From: Janthinobacterium sp.
GTDB lineage: Bacteria; Pseudomonadota; Gammaproteobacteria; Burkholderiales; Burkholderiaceae_D
Reading direction: 5' to 3'
NCBI RefSeq assembly: GCF_009923995.1
Contig: NZ_RFSK01000010.1
Span: forward strand, 1 to 64,000
DNA: 64,000 bases
This document shows, piece by piece, positions 6,729 to 21,600 of this stretch (its first letter is position 1; every line of letters starts with the position of its first letter). Below the pieces are notes generated by a model. That model saw only the letters and a program-made list of their open reading frames with translations. It was not told where the DNA came from and did not search any database. A program made the position numbers and the translations under genes.

Positions 6729-8969
6729 TTACAGCTGGAACAGGTAGCTGAACTTGACGAACACCTTGCGGCCCGTGTGCATGTCGAGGTCGCGCGTGCG
6801 CTGCAGCAGTTGCGGATTGCCGATCAGCTGCAGGTTTTCCTGGCGGTCCGTGTAGCCCGCGTACGCCGTCGTGCCGGGACTGAGCACATAGCTGAACAGC
6901 AGGTCGCCCGTCAGCCGCTTGCCGCCTTCGATGCCCGTCAGCGCCCGGTTGGTCTTCAGGTGGCTGTAGTCGAGGATCAGATGGGCGGCCATGAAGCGGC
7001 TGTGCTGGTAGCGCAGCTTGGTGCGCGACAGCAGCTCGCGGTAGACCATGCTGCCCGGCGCCAGACCCGCCACGCCCGCCTGCGTGCGCAAGTCGTTCCA
7101 GTACAGGGTCTGCTCGACGCGGAACTGCGCCACGGGCGTGAACTTCAGGTTGGCCGAGACGCTGCGCGCGTCGCCCAGGAAGGGCGCCAGGCCCGGTGCC
7201 GGCTGGTAGTTGATGACGTCGTTCTGACCCACGGTGACCCAGCCCGTCAGCCAGCTCAGCCATTCGGTGCTGGCCGCCAGCGAGTAGCCCGACTTGCGGA
7301 AGTCCAGGCCCGCGTACTTTTCAAAGCCATCGAGCTTGTGCGCCTCGAAGGTGGTGGCGCGCAAGCCGTTGACGCTGAAAAACGCGTCGCTGGACCAGTC
7401 CTGCAGCGTGTTGTCGTGGTCCTTGGTGCCCACGGCCTTGATGCTGGGGCCGGCGCTGACGAGCCATGGCGCCTCCGGGAAGTTCCACAGGTAGGACGCC
7501 GTCTGCGTCGTCTGGCGGATGTCCGTGCGGGGAATGAAGGCCAGCGCGGGATCGAAGTCGCGCGTGATGTCCAGGTACTGGCCCGCATAGTTGAAATTGC
7601 GGTCCGAGCGGCTGGCCTCGACGAAGGCCAGGCGGCCGCTGTGGTCGGGCAAGCCGTCCATGCTGGACTTGCTGTGCGCCAGCTGGCTGCTCAGCACCCA
7701 GTTTTCGTCGATCTTGTAGCGCAGGTCGACGCCGGCCACGCGGTTGCTCTGCTGGCCGAACTTGCGGTCCGTCAGCAGCACGCCCACATTGGAATCGCCG
7801 TCGAAATCGTTCTGCACGCGGGCCACGGCGATGCGCGCCGCCTTGCCGAAGTCGCGGCTGTCGCGCGGCAGCGCTTCGCCCGGCGCCACGTCGTCCATCA
7901 GCAGGCCGCCCACGGACCAGTGGCCTTCGCGGCCCGTCAGGCGCGCGCCGTAGCGCGGCTCGGCGATGCGGCGCGAAAAGAACAGGGGCTGCGGCGTGGT
8001 GAAGAAGCCCGAGTTTTCCAGGAAGAACGGGCGTTTTTCCGGGAACAGCACTTCGTAGCGCTTGTCGATCAGCACCTGCGGTTCGTCCGACTCGACTTCG
8101 CTGAAATCGGGCTTGTAGGTCAGGTCCAGGGCGAACTTGTCGGCCAGCACCAGCTTGGCGTCGAGGCCGGCCTGGTTCTTGTCGTCGCGGTCCCAGAAGG
8201 TGTTGGCCGGATCGCTGCCGTTCAGGGCGCGGCTGCGGCCGATATAGCCGTAGGGAATCAGCTGGATGTTGCGCCCGGACGTGATCGGCTCGGGAATCTG
8301 CACGGGCGCCAGCTGCGGCACGAAGGCGGCCTGGCGCTTGGTGATGTAGGGCCAGTAGGAAAACTCGTTCAGGCGCGGCACGATGCGGCCCACGGCGATG
8401 CCCCAGTTCTGCACGTCGGCGCGGTTGAAGCGCAGGCTCTTGAACGGGATGGCCATGGTGACGACGTAGCCGGTGGGCGTGATCTTGCCGTCCGACTGCC
8501 ATTGCGTGTCGAAATTGAAATCGTCGCCCAGGCCTTCCGTGTGCTTGGCATCCATCTGCACGCCGTACGGGTTGGCGTAGAAGCGGAACGAGCGCTGCTT
8601 GTCGTTGAAGGAGTCGATTTCCAGCTGCACCGCGTCGTCGCCGGGCAAGTCTTCGCGGCGGGCGATGCGCGCGCGCACCAGGGCCGGGTCGTCCGTGCAG
8701 ACGAAGACGGCGTACAGGTGCTCGTCGTCGTACGACAGGTAGGCCTTCGTTTCCAGCAGCGACGGCTCGCCGTCGCCGGGCGCGTACTGGCGGAAGCCCT
8801 TGATTTCCACGCCGGCGTCGGCCGGCACCTTGCCGATGTAGTCGGCCAGCACGGGCGCATGCGCGGCGCGGGGAATCTGCAGGCGCTCGTCGGCCAGGGC
8901 GGGAGCGGAAAAGGCCAGCATCAGGCACAGGGCGGTGCGGCGCAGCGGGGTCAGGATAGCTTGTTTCAT
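6729..8969 (-). CDS. DUF5916 outer-membrane beta-barrel protein with CBM9-like N-domain
   Basis: A 746-residue secreted protein. Residues 1-26 form a signal peptide ending APALA-DE. The N-terminal domain (about 35-220) resembles carbohydrate-binding family 9, with DDEHLYAVFVC and DDAVQLEIDSF patterns. The rest (about 240-746) has alternating amphipathic strands and the DUF5916 signature LFPEKRPFFLENSGFF near residue 310, ending in a Leu after Phe/Tyr-rich strands as in outer-membrane barrels. Substrate is unknown. Lying between the GT87 glycosyltransferase and the arabinosyl-lipid genes, it may bind or export a glycosylated product; that is inference. It starts 24 bp after the GT87 gene. Confidence 0.82.
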   Translation of the reverse strand: MKQAILTPLRRTALCLMLAFSAPALADERLQIPRAAHAPVLADYIGKVPADAGVEIKGFRQYAPGDGEPSLLETKAYLSYDDEHLYAVFVCTDDPALVRARIARREDLPGDDAVQLEIDSFNDKQRSFRFYANPYGVQMDAKHTEGLGDDFNFDTQWQSDGKITPTGYVVTMAIPFKSLRFNRADVQNWGIAVGRIVPRLNEFSYWPYITKRQAAFVPQLAPVQIPEPITSGRNIQLIPYGYIGRSRALNGSDPANTFWDRDDKNQAGLDAKLVLADKFALDLTYKPDFSEVESDEPQVLIDKRYEVLFPEKRPFFLENSGFFTTPQPLFFSRRIAEPRYGARLTGREGHWSVGGLLMDDVAPGEALPRDSRDFGKAARIAVARVQNDFDGDSNVGVLLTDRKFGQQSNRVAGVDLRYKIDENWVLSSQLAHSKSSMDGLPDHSGRLAFVEASRSDRNFNYAGQYLDITRDFDPALAFIPRTDIRQTTQTASYLWNFPEAPWLVSAGPSIKAVGTKDHDNTLQDWSSDAFFSVNGLRATTFEAHKLDGFEKYAGLDFRKSGYSLAASTEWLSWLTGWVTVGQNDVINYQPAPGLAPFLGDARSVSANLKFTPVAQFRVEQTLYWNDLRTQAGVAGLAPGSMVYRELLSRTKLRYQHSRFMAAHLILDYSHLKTNRALTGIEGGKRLTGDLLFSYVLSPGTTAYAGYTDRQENLQLIGNPQLLQRTRDLDMHTGRKVFVKFSYLFQL

Positions 8970-8993
8970 CGTGGTTTTCTTTCTGAATGGGGG

Positions 8994-10517
8994 TCAGGCG
9001 GCCGCGGGCGACGCGGACGCAGTGGTGTTGGCGCTGTCTTGGGCGGCGGGGCGGCGCAGCACGGGCCACAGCCAGAAGGCCAGGGCCAGCAGCTGGCTGG
9101 CGGTGGAGACGGCCAGCATCAGGGGCAGGTGCTGCGGCTGCACCAGGCCGATCGGCATGACGATGGCAAAGGCCAGCCACAGCACGCCATACGCGGCGGC
9201 GCGCAAGACGCGATGGGCAGGAGCGCGGGCCTGGCCGGCGGCCAGCAGGCACCACAGCCACAGGGCGGGGAACAGGGCGTAGTCGTCCGGCACGAAGGGG
9301 CTGCGCACGGCGGCCAGGCCCAGCAGGCCGAGCCAGACGGCGGCCAGTTCCAGGCGCGAATACGCGCTGGCGCGGCGCGCCGCCAGCCAGGCCAGCGCCA
9401 CCACCACCACGCTCCACAGCAGGGCCACGGCGGCCAGGTGACGGTATTCCAGGCCATCGACGCCGAACAGCTTGAGCTTGAGCACCAGGGCCGGCACGGA
9501 GTAATTGATGGCGACCACCGCTTCCAGCCCTTCGAGCTGCATCCACGTCCACACTTCGCCGCTGGCGATGCGCGGCATCTCATAGCCGACGAAATCGCGG
9601 AAGGGCTGGGCGCCCAGCATGGCGTAGGCCAGCGCCGCGTACAGCAGCGAGAAGGCGACGCTCCACGCCAGTGCGCGCCAGCGCTTGCAGAACAGCAGGT
9701 AGGCGCACAGCACGCCGGGGAAGATCTTGAACAGGGCCAGCGCCATCACGGCGCCGCCCGCTTCGTCGCGTCCCCGCTGGAACAGCAGCATGGCCAGCAG
9801 GGCCAGGGCGATGGCGGCCAGCTGGAAGTTCCCCGTCTGCATGGTGATCAGGGTAGGCAGGGCCAGCCAGGCGGCCGGCAGCAGCAGGGCGGCGCGGCGG
9901 CCCGCGGCGCCGCCGATCCAGGCGCAGACGGCCAGCATGATGGCCATCACCAGGGCAGCGTCGACGGCGAACCAGGCGGCGCGCATGGCCACGAAGCCCG
10001 CGCCCAGGGATGCCGCCAGTTGCGGCAGGATCAGGAAGGGCGGCGGATACAGGTATTCGTCGAGCTTGAAGCGTCCCTCGTTGCCCGCATAATGGGCGCC
10101 GTCGTAGATGTTTGCCGCCCCCGCGCTGGCCAGTTCGGACGCTTTCCAGTACGAGGAAAAGCAGCTGTGGTTGACGTAGAAGGGGTCGTACCAGATGGCC
10201 GACAGCTGCGGCTGCTGCGGGTCGGCCATGAACAGGGCGACGCCGGCGATGCGGGCCACGGCCAGCGCGGCCAGCGCCAGCCACAGCAGGCTGAGCGCGG
10301 GATGGGTGCGCAGCAGGCCGTCCAGCTCGCGCGGCAGATGGCGGGCCAGCACCGGGCTCAGTCCCAGTGCGATGGCCAGCGGCAGCAGCGCCAGCGGCGA
10401 CGGCGCCGCTTGCAGGGCAGTGGCGGCGACGGCCGCGCAGATGCCGAAGAAGGCGCACAGCAGCAGCGCCACGGCCAGGCGCTCCCACGCGCGGCCTTGT
10501 ACATGTACAGGATGCAT
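8994..10517 (-). CDS. GT87-type (DUF2029) polytopic glycosyltransferase
   Basis: A 507-residue membrane protein with about 11-12 hydrophobic helices. After the helices near residues 15-105 there is a periplasmic loop containing WYDPFYVNHSCFSSYWKAS and an IYD motif (about 108-145), followed by DEYLYPPPFLILPQL. This is the usual layout of GT-C enzymes of family GT87, which use polyprenyl-phosphate sugars. The Asp commonly preceding the FxxxW pattern appears as Cys here; Asp about residue 110 in WYDPF is an alternative candidate acid. Context with dprE1/dprE2 makes decaprenylphosphoryl-arabinofuranose a plausible donor. The start codon overlaps the stop of the flavin monooxygenase gene (TGATG). 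Confidence 0.75.
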   Translation of the reverse strand: MHPVHVQGRAWERLAVALLLCAFFGICAAVAATALQAAPSPLALLPLAIALGLSPVLARHLPRELDGLLRTHPALSLLWLALAALAVARIAGVALFMADPQQPQLSAIWYDPFYVNHSCFSSYWKASELASAGAANIYDGAHYAGNEGRFKLDEYLYPPPFLILPQLAASLGAGFVAMRAAWFAVDAALVMAIMLAVCAWIGGAAGRRAALLLPAAWLALPTLITMQTGNFQLAAIALALLAMLLFQRGRDEAGGAVMALALFKIFPGVLCAYLLFCKRWRALAWSVAFSLLYAALAYAMLGAQPFRDFVGYEMPRIASGEVWTWMQLEGLEAVVAINYSVPALVLKLKLFGVDGLEYRHLAAVALLWSVVVVALAWLAARRASAYSRLELAAVWLGLLGLAAVRSPFVPDDYALFPALWLWCLLAAGQARAPAHRVLRAAAYGVLWLAFAIVMPIGLVQPQHLPLMLAVSTASQLLALAFWLWPVLRRPAAQDSANTTASASPAAA

Positions 10518-11884
10518 CAGTTACCTCCAATCAGGGTCAGGGACAGGACGACGGCGGCGATGCCCAGCACGGCCAGGGCCAGCGCGCCCGAGGCGTGCAG
10601 GACGCGCTCCTGGCGCCGCGCCCTTTGCAGCGCGTCGCCGTAGGGCATGGTGGTGTGGGCGATCATGGTGTACAGGGGCAGCCAGCCGCGCGGCCAGGCG
10701 CGGTTGAGCAGCAGGTCGAGCTTCTTGCGGGCGACGAACCACGGCGACTGCACTTTTTGCCGCAGTTCCGTGAAGTTGCTTTTTGATAATTGCGCCAGCG
10801 CATCCGTGTGCCGGCGCCGCGCCAGCTCGTAGCTGGCAAACGCGCTGGCCGTGTCGCCGCGCGCCGCATCGAGGGCGGTCATCAGGGTGCAGCAATCCTC
10901 GAACGCGGAATTCATGCCCTGGCCATAGAACGGATACACGGCGTGGCAGGCGTCGCCCACCAGCACGGCCCAGTCGCCGAAGCGCCACGGCGCCGTGCGC
11001 GTGGTGATCAGGGTGCCCGTGGGGTGGCGCGACCACTGTTCCAGCAGGCCCGGCAGCAGGGGCAGCAGGTCGGGGAAATACTTGGCGAACAGCGCCGTCA
11101 CGTCATCCTCGCTGCGCACGCTGGCGAAGCTGTCCTCGCCTTCGAAGGGCAGGAACAGGGTCAGGGTGTGCGAGCCGTCCTGGTTCGGATGCGAGACGAA
11201 CAGGCAGTGGCTGCGCGGCCACACGTGCAGGGCCGTCAGTTCGATGGCCGAGCTGCCGTCCGCGCGCGGCGCCAGGGTCAGCTCCTTGTAGCCCCATTCC
11301 AGGTATTCCTGCTGGTAATCGGCGCGCATGCCGTGCTGCAATTCGCGGCGCATGCTGGAAAAGGCGCCGTCGGCACCCACCACCCAGGCCGGGTGGGCCG
11401 TGATGCGGCGCCCGCCCGGCGTTTCCAGCTCCAGTTCGCGCTGCGCCTTGTCGGCGCGCAGCAGACGGTGCTCGAAATGCAGTTTCACCTGGGGATGCTG
11501 CTCGGCCTGGTCCAGCAGCAGGTGGTTGAGCAGGTTGCGGTCGATCGAATGCAGCACCTCGCTGTCATCCTTGCCATACGCCTGGTAGCGCGTGCTGCCG
11601 TCCGGCGCGTGGATGACCCTGCCCCGCATGACGACGGCGTGGGCCAGCACCTGCTCCAGCAGTCCCACCATCTGCAGGGCCTGCATGCCGCGCTTGGACA
11701 GGCCCAGGTTGATCGAACGGCCCGCCGCGCCATCCTGGCGGCGCGGATCGGCGCGGCGTTCGTAGACGTCCACGCCATGGCCTTGCCGTGCCAGCGCCAG
11801 GGCCAGCAGGGAGCCGGCCAGGCCGCCGCCGACGATGGCGATGCGGTCGCTACGGGCGCCGTGGGTAGCTTGGGCGGCGCTCAT
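10517..11884 (-). CDS. FAD-dependent monooxygenase, kynurenine 3-monooxygenase-like
   Basis: A 455-residue flavoprotein hydroxylase. The Rossmann motif GGGLAGSLLALALARQG is at about residues 19-35, an RSINLGLSKRG substrate-region motif near 56-66, and the FAD ribityl motif GDACHAVYPFYGQGMNSAF near 310-328. A C-terminal membrane anchor (about 430-450) matches kynurenine 3-monooxygenases, which hydroxylate kynurenine using NADPH and oxygen. No kynureninase or tryptophan dioxygenase gene is nearby. It overlaps the DUF6875-like gene (ATGA) inside an NRPS locus, so a role in preparing or modifying a tryptophan-derived building block or the peptide is possible. Exact substrate is unknown. Confidence 0.8.
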   Translation of the reverse strand: MSAAQATHGARSDRIAIVGGGLAGSLLALALARQGHGVDVYERRADPRRQDGAAGRSINLGLSKRGMQALQMVGLLEQVLAHAVVMRGRVIHAPDGSTRYQAYGKDDSEVLHSIDRNLLNHLLLDQAEQHPQVKLHFEHRLLRADKAQRELELETPGGRRITAHPAWVVGADGAFSSMRRELQHGMRADYQQEYLEWGYKELTLAPRADGSSAIELTALHVWPRSHCLFVSHPNQDGSHTLTLFLPFEGEDSFASVRSEDDVTALFAKYFPDLLPLLPGLLEQWSRHPTGTLITTRTAPWRFGDWAVLVGDACHAVYPFYGQGMNSAFEDCCTLMTALDAARGDTASAFASYELARRRHTDALAQLSKSNFTELRQKVQSPWFVARKKLDLLLNRAWPRGWLPLYTMIAHTTMPYGDALQRARRQERVLHASGALALAVLGIAAVVLSLTLIGGN

Positions 11885-12675
11885 GCCGTCTCTCCCGCGC
11901 CTGCCGCATCGGGCTGGCCCTGGCCTGCCTGCCACTGTTCGATTTCGGCGGCCACGACGCCGTCGAGCGCCTGCTCGAAGCGCGCCCAGCCCAGGCTGCC
12001 CGCCAGGCGGAACAGGTAGGCGCGCAGGTAGGCGGCCCGCACGGGAGCCGCGTAGGCCGCGCGCAGCAGGAAAGGCAGGTCCGAATCGACCATGTGGCGC
12101 ATGGCCAGCATGGGGATGGGGCTGCGCAGGGGGCGGAATTCTGCGTTGCGCAGGCCGGGACTTTCGTTGCTGGCGTGGAATTCACCGAGCATCAGGCCCT
12201 TTTCCACGAAATCCTTCTTCAGCAGCTGCTGCACTTCGTCGACGACGCCCGCGCCCTCGGCGCCCAGGTTGGGGAAGATCACGAGGAAGGCCTTGTTGAT
12301 GGCGTCCGGGCCGCTGGTCGGTTCGGTGGCGAGGAAGAGGTCGCGGTAATACAGGATCACGCGCGAGATGCTGTCGAGCGTGGGTTCGCGCTCGGCGATC
12401 TCGGCCATCCAGATGCTGTCCTGCTCCAGGGCCACGGGGACGAAGGGGCAGACGGCGCCCTTGCGGCCCAGTTCCGGGTGGCTGCGCGCGAGGAAGGCGC
12501 GCATCCATTCCAGCACGCTGGCCAGCGCGGAGTGGCTGGGATAGTCGCGCGCCACCTGGGAAACGCGCATCAGCCCGTATCCGGGACCGTGCGCGGCGGC
12601 GGCTTGCTTGTCGTGATGGGCGACCGGGCACTTTGTGGGCGCCGGTGCCATGTGCAGCATGTCTGTGTCAGTCAT
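11881..12675 (-). CDS. DUF6875-like protein of unknown function
   Basis: A 264-residue soluble protein without signal peptide or membrane segments. Notable features are CPV near residue 16, RKGAVCPFVP near 72-81, and helical segments rich in Ala and Leu. The CPFV pattern and the overall look suggest the DUF6875 family, which I cannot verify without a search. The gene is translationally coupled (ATGA) to the kynurenine-monooxygenase-like gene, so the two products probably act together. Its ATG at 12675 is 126 bp after the exporter gene, with a hairpin in the gap that may lower expression relative to the synthetases. Confidence 0.6.
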   Translation of the reverse strand: MTDTDMLHMAPAPTKCPVAHHDKQAAAAHGPGYGLMRVSQVARDYPSHSALASVLEWMRAFLARSHPELGRKGAVCPFVPVALEQDSIWMAEIAEREPTLDSISRVILYYRDLFLATEPTSGPDAINKAFLVIFPNLGAEGAGVVDEVQQLLKKDFVEKGLMLGEFHASNESPGLRNAEFRPLRSPIPMLAMRHMVDSDLPFLLRAAYAAPVRAAYLRAYLFRLAGSLGWARFEQALDGVVAAEIEQWQAGQGQPDAAGAGETA

Positions 12676-12734
12676 CTTGCTTGCTCCAGTGGGTCGATGT
12701 TGTTATCGATTTGCTACTGCATTGCGTTTTTGAA

Positions 12735-12774
12735 GAAAAAGCGTCCCCACAACGCTGCGTGGCAGCGCTTTTTC
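12735..12774 (-). terminator. Inverted repeat with T-rich arms between exporter and DUF6875-like gene
   Basis: Arms GAAAAAGCG and CGCTTTTTC at 12735-12743 and 12766-12774 can pair, giving a stem with T-rich ends on both strands. A tighter hairpin (CGCTGC-GTG-GCAGCG, 12753-12767) followed by CTTTTTC reads as an intrinsic terminator on the plus strand. On the minus strand, the direction of transcription, it could attenuate read-through from the exporter into the modification genes. Confidence 0.45.
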
Positions 12775-12801
12775 ATTCACCTTGGTACTACCGAGAAAAA
12801 A

Positions 12802-14141
12802 TCAGGCGGGCTGGGCGTCCCCCTCGGCCGCCGGGGGCGGCTGGGTCCAGGCGTCGGGCAGTTCGTCGGCGCGGCGCAGGGCGGGGATGCTGTAGGCCAG
12901 CATGGCGACCAGGCTCATCGCCAGGCCCAGGACGATGAACATCAGGCCCATGCCGCGTCCCGCGCCCGTGCCGATCAGCTGGCCGATGGAGCCGGCCAGC
13001 GCGCCGCCCGGCATCAGCAGGGGCTCGAAGACGTGCTCGGCCAGCGGGCCCGCCAGGCAGTAGCCGACGGGCATGGCCGCCTCCGATAGCACGCGCTGGA
13101 TGGCGAAGCAGCGCCCCTGCAGGCCGGGCGGCACCTTGCTTTGCCACAGCGAATCGTTCGACGCGCTGATCACGGGCAAGGTCAGGAAGAAGACGAAACC
13201 GGCCGCCGTCACCAGTACGAAGGACGGCGCCAGGCCGTGCGCGGCCAGGGCCAGCCCCGCCAGCAGGGAAAAGCCCAGCACGCCGTTGATGCGCTTCTTC
13301 ATGCCGCCCGAGGCCGCCATCAGCACGCCGCCCAGCAGCAGGCCCGCGCCGCCGATGGACATCTGCACGCCCAGCAGGGCCGGATCGGCCATCGACAGCA
13401 CCAGCGGCGTGATGGTGATGGCGGCGATGCCGAACAGGAAATTGCAGGTGCCAAACACCAGCAGCAGGCCGAACAGGCTGTTGCGCTCGCGCACATAGCG
13501 CCAGCCCGTCGCCGCTTCGCGCCACAGGCTCTGTCCCGCGCCGTCCTGGCTGCGGGGCGGGCGGGGGATGCGCGCCAGCAGCATGGCGATGAAGGCGGCG
13601 ACGAAGGACAGGGCGTCGATCAGCAGCACGCCGGGCAGGCTGATCAGGCTCACCAGCACGCCCGCCAGCAGGGGGCCGGCCACCTGGGCGATGGCGCCGC
13701 CCGTCTGCACCAGGCCGTTGACCCGGCTCAGCTGGCCGTGCGGCACCAGCAGGGGGATGCTCGACGCATAGGCGGGGCCGTGGAAGGCGTTGGCCAGCGC
13801 CGTGGCGCCCACGCACAGGTAGATGTGCCAGATGGCCAGCTGGCTGTTCATCAGCAGCGCCGCCAGCACCAGCTGTGCGCTGGCCGAGACGATGTCGCAG
13901 CACAGCATGATGCGGCGCCGGTCCCAGCGGTCGACGAGGGCGCCCGCGAACGGCGCGATCAGCAGCGCCGGCACGGCCATGGCGACGAAGATCAGCGCGA
14001 ACTGGGTGGTCGACCCCGTCGTGCGCAAGACCCAGATGCCCAGCGCAAAGCTGGACAGGCGCGAGCCGATGCCCGAGGTCATCTGGCCGAACCAGATCAG
14101 CAGAAAGTCGCGCAAGCCCGCGTAGCGGCGAGTGGACGTGT

Positions 14142-14145
<4 letters not shown>
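12802..14145 (-). CDS. MFS exporter, EntS-like, for the NRPS product
   Basis: A 447-residue major-facilitator protein with about 12 membrane helices. It has the EntS/MFS_3-type loop motif DRWDRRRIMLCCD (about residues 68-80) and an N-terminal QMTSGIGSRLSSFALGIWVL. This subfamily exports enterobactin and other secondary metabolites. The ATG at 14145 overlaps the stop of the last synthetase gene (ATGA); a second in-frame ATG lies at 14151. The direct coupling to the reductase-terminated NRPS strongly suggests it exports the peptide product. Substrate identity is inference. Confidence 0.85.
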
Positions 14146-18682
<4,537 letters not shown>

Positions 18683-18686
<4 letters not shown>

Positions 18687-21600
18687 GTGTTTTCCAGTGC
18701 GCCGCCCAGCAGCGCTTCGATGTTGTCGTCCGAAAGGCCTTCCAGCTGGTCCAGCATGCTGGCCAGGTCGCCCGCATCCACGCTGTCGAGGCGGTTGCGC
18801 ATCAGGGCCGCGCCGAAGGCCGCCACGGTGGGTGCCTCGAACAGCAGGCGCAGACTGAGTTCGCCGCCAAACGCCTTTTGCGCGCGCATCACCAGCTGCG
18901 TGGCCAGCAGCGAGTGGCCGCCCAGCTTGAAGAAGTTGTCTTCGATGCCCACGCGCTCGAGGCCCAGCACTTCCTGCCACAGGCCGCACAGGAGCTCCTC
19001 GTCGCCGTTGCGTGGCGCGACGTAGCTGTGGCCGGGCGCCGCCTCGCTGTCGGGCACGGGCAGGGCATTGCGGTCGACCTTGCCGTTCGGCGTCATCGGC
19101 AGCTGCTCCAGCATCACGTAGGCCGAGGGCAGCATGTAGTCGGGCAGCTGCGGCGCGATGGCGTCGCGCAGGGCCGCCGCCTGCAGCACCTGGCCGGGCT
19201 GCGACAGCAGGTAGGCCACCAGGCGCTTGTCGCCGGGACGGTCTTCGCGGCAGATGACGACGGCCTGGCGCACGCCCGCCTGGTCGCCCAGCACGGCTTC
19301 GATCTCGCCCAGTTCGATGCGGTAGCCGCGCAGCTTGACCTGGTTGTCGATGCGGCCCAGCACTTCCATGTTGCCGTCGCGGCTCCAGCGCGCCAGGTCG
19401 CCCGTGCGGTACAGGCGCGCGCCCGGCTCCGGCGAATGGGGGTCGGCGAGGAATTTTTCCGCCGTCAGTTCGGGGCGCGCATGGTAGCCCTGCGCCACGC
19501 CGGCGCCGCCGATCAGCAGTTCGCCCGGGATGCCGGGCGGCAGCGGCTGCAGGAAGGCGTCCGCCACGTACAGGCGCGTATTGGCGATGGGACGGCCGAT
19601 GGCGATCGGCGCGCCGTCCGCCTCGATTTTTTCCACGCTCGACCAGATCGTCGTCTCCGTGGGGCCGTACATATTCCACAGGGTGCCGCCGCCGGCCAGC
19701 AGGCGGTCGGCCAGTTCGCGGCTCAGCGCCTCACCGCCGCACAGCATGGCCATGCCGGGACGGCTTTGCCAGCCCGCGTCGAGCAGCATGCGCCAGGTGG
19801 CGGGCGTCGCCTGCAGCATGCTGGCCTGCGAGCTGTCGAGCAGGCGCGCCAGCTCCATGCCGTCGGCCGCCGTGGCCGGGTCGGCGATCTCGATGCGCGC
19901 CCCCACCGTCAGCGGCAGCAGCAGTTCCAGCACGGCGATGTCGAACGACAGGGTGGTGACGGCGCACAGGCGGTCGGCGGCCGTGATGCCGGGCCGCTCC
20001 TGCATGGACAGCAGGAAGTTGACGACGGCGACGTGCGGCAGGCGCACGCCCTTGGGCCGGCCCGTCGAGCCGGAGGTGTAGATGACGTAGGCCGTCTCGC
20101 CCGCCGCCACGGGCGCGGGCGGCGCCACTTCGTTCAGGCGCGCCTCTTCCAGCAGCACCAGGGCCGGGCCGCTGGCCGGCAGCAGCGGCGCCAGCGCGCG
20201 CTGCGTGACGACGCAGCGCGTCTGCGCATCGTCGAGCATGAAGGCGATGCGCTCGGCCGGGTAGATGGGGTCGAGCGGCACGTAGGCGGCGCCCGCCTTG
20301 AGGATGCCCAGCAGCGCCACCAGCATGTCGGGCGAGCGCTTGACGAACAGCCCCACCAGCTCGCCCGGCTGCACGCCGCGCGCCAGCAGGTGGCGCGCCA
20401 GCGCATCGGCGCGCTGGTCCAGCTCCGCGTAGCTGAGTTCACGTCCCAGGTGCGACAGGGCGATGGCTTGCGGCGTGCGCGCCGCCTGCGCCTCGAACAG
20501 CGCATGCGCCGTCAGGGCGCCCCCGGCCGGCAGGGCGCGCGCCGTGTCGTTCCAGTCGTGCAGCACGCTGCGCCGCTCGGCGGGCGTCAGCAGCTCCAGC
20601 TCGGACAGGCGGCGGTCCGGGTCGCCCAGCGCGCTTTGCAGCAGCTGCTGCAGGTGGCCCGCCATGGCGGCGATGGTGGCCGCGTCGAACAGGTCGGTCG
20701 CGTACTCGATGTACATGGCCAGGCCGTGGTTTTCCTCGCTGGCGAACAGGGTCAGGTCGACGCGCGAGGTGCCCGACGAGATGACGCCCGGCTCGATCGG
20801 CGACAGCACCAGCCCGTGCAGGCGGATTTCCTCGGACGGGAAGTTCTGGAAGAACAGCATCACCTGGAACAGGGGCGAGTGGCTCAGCGAGCGGTCGATC
20901 TTCAGCACGTCGAGCAGGCGTTCGACGGGCATGTCCTGGTGCGCATACGCGCCCAGGGTGCCATCCTTGACGCGCGCCAGCAGTTCGCGGAAGGTGGGGT
21001 CGCCCGTCAGGTCAGTGCGCAGCGCCAGGGTATTGGCGAAAAAGCCCACCAGGGCCTCGAGTTCCTGGCGCGGCCGGTTCGCCACGCCCATGCCGATGAC
21101 GAGGTCGAGCTGGCCCGTGTAGCGCGCCAGCAGCGCCTTGAAGGCCGTGGCAAACACCATGAATGGCGTCGCGCCTTCCTGGCGGCTCAGGCGTTTCAAG
21201 CCGTCGTACAGGGTCGGGTCGAGGCGGTGCACGGAGGCCGCGCCGCGCCGGCTTTGCTGCGCGGGGCGCGGGCGGTCGCCCGGCAGCTCCAGCACGGGCG
21301 GGTGGCTGACGAGGCGCTGCTGCCAGTAGGCGAACTGCTTGCGCATGGTCTCGCCCTCGTCGTCGAGCAGGGCGTTCTGCCACAGCGTGTAGTCGGCGTA
21401 CTGCAGCGGCACCTCGGCCAGCGGCGACGGCAGGCCCGCGCAATAGGCGTCGTACAGCTGGCACAGTTCCGTGTAGATGATGGTGTAGGACCAGCCGTCG
21501 AGCGCGATGTGGTGGCCGTTCAGCACGAACAGGTGCTGTTCCTCGTCCAGGCTGATGAGCACGGCGCGCAGCAGCGGCCCCGTGCTGAAGTTGAACGGCG

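Noticed and set aside
6648-10643. A 1331-codon plus-strand open frame opposite the DUF5916 and GT87 genes
   Set aside because: It is the antisense shadow of two recognisable minus-strand genes; the translation is Gln/His/Arg/Ala-rich with no domain, a usual effect of high third-position G/C.
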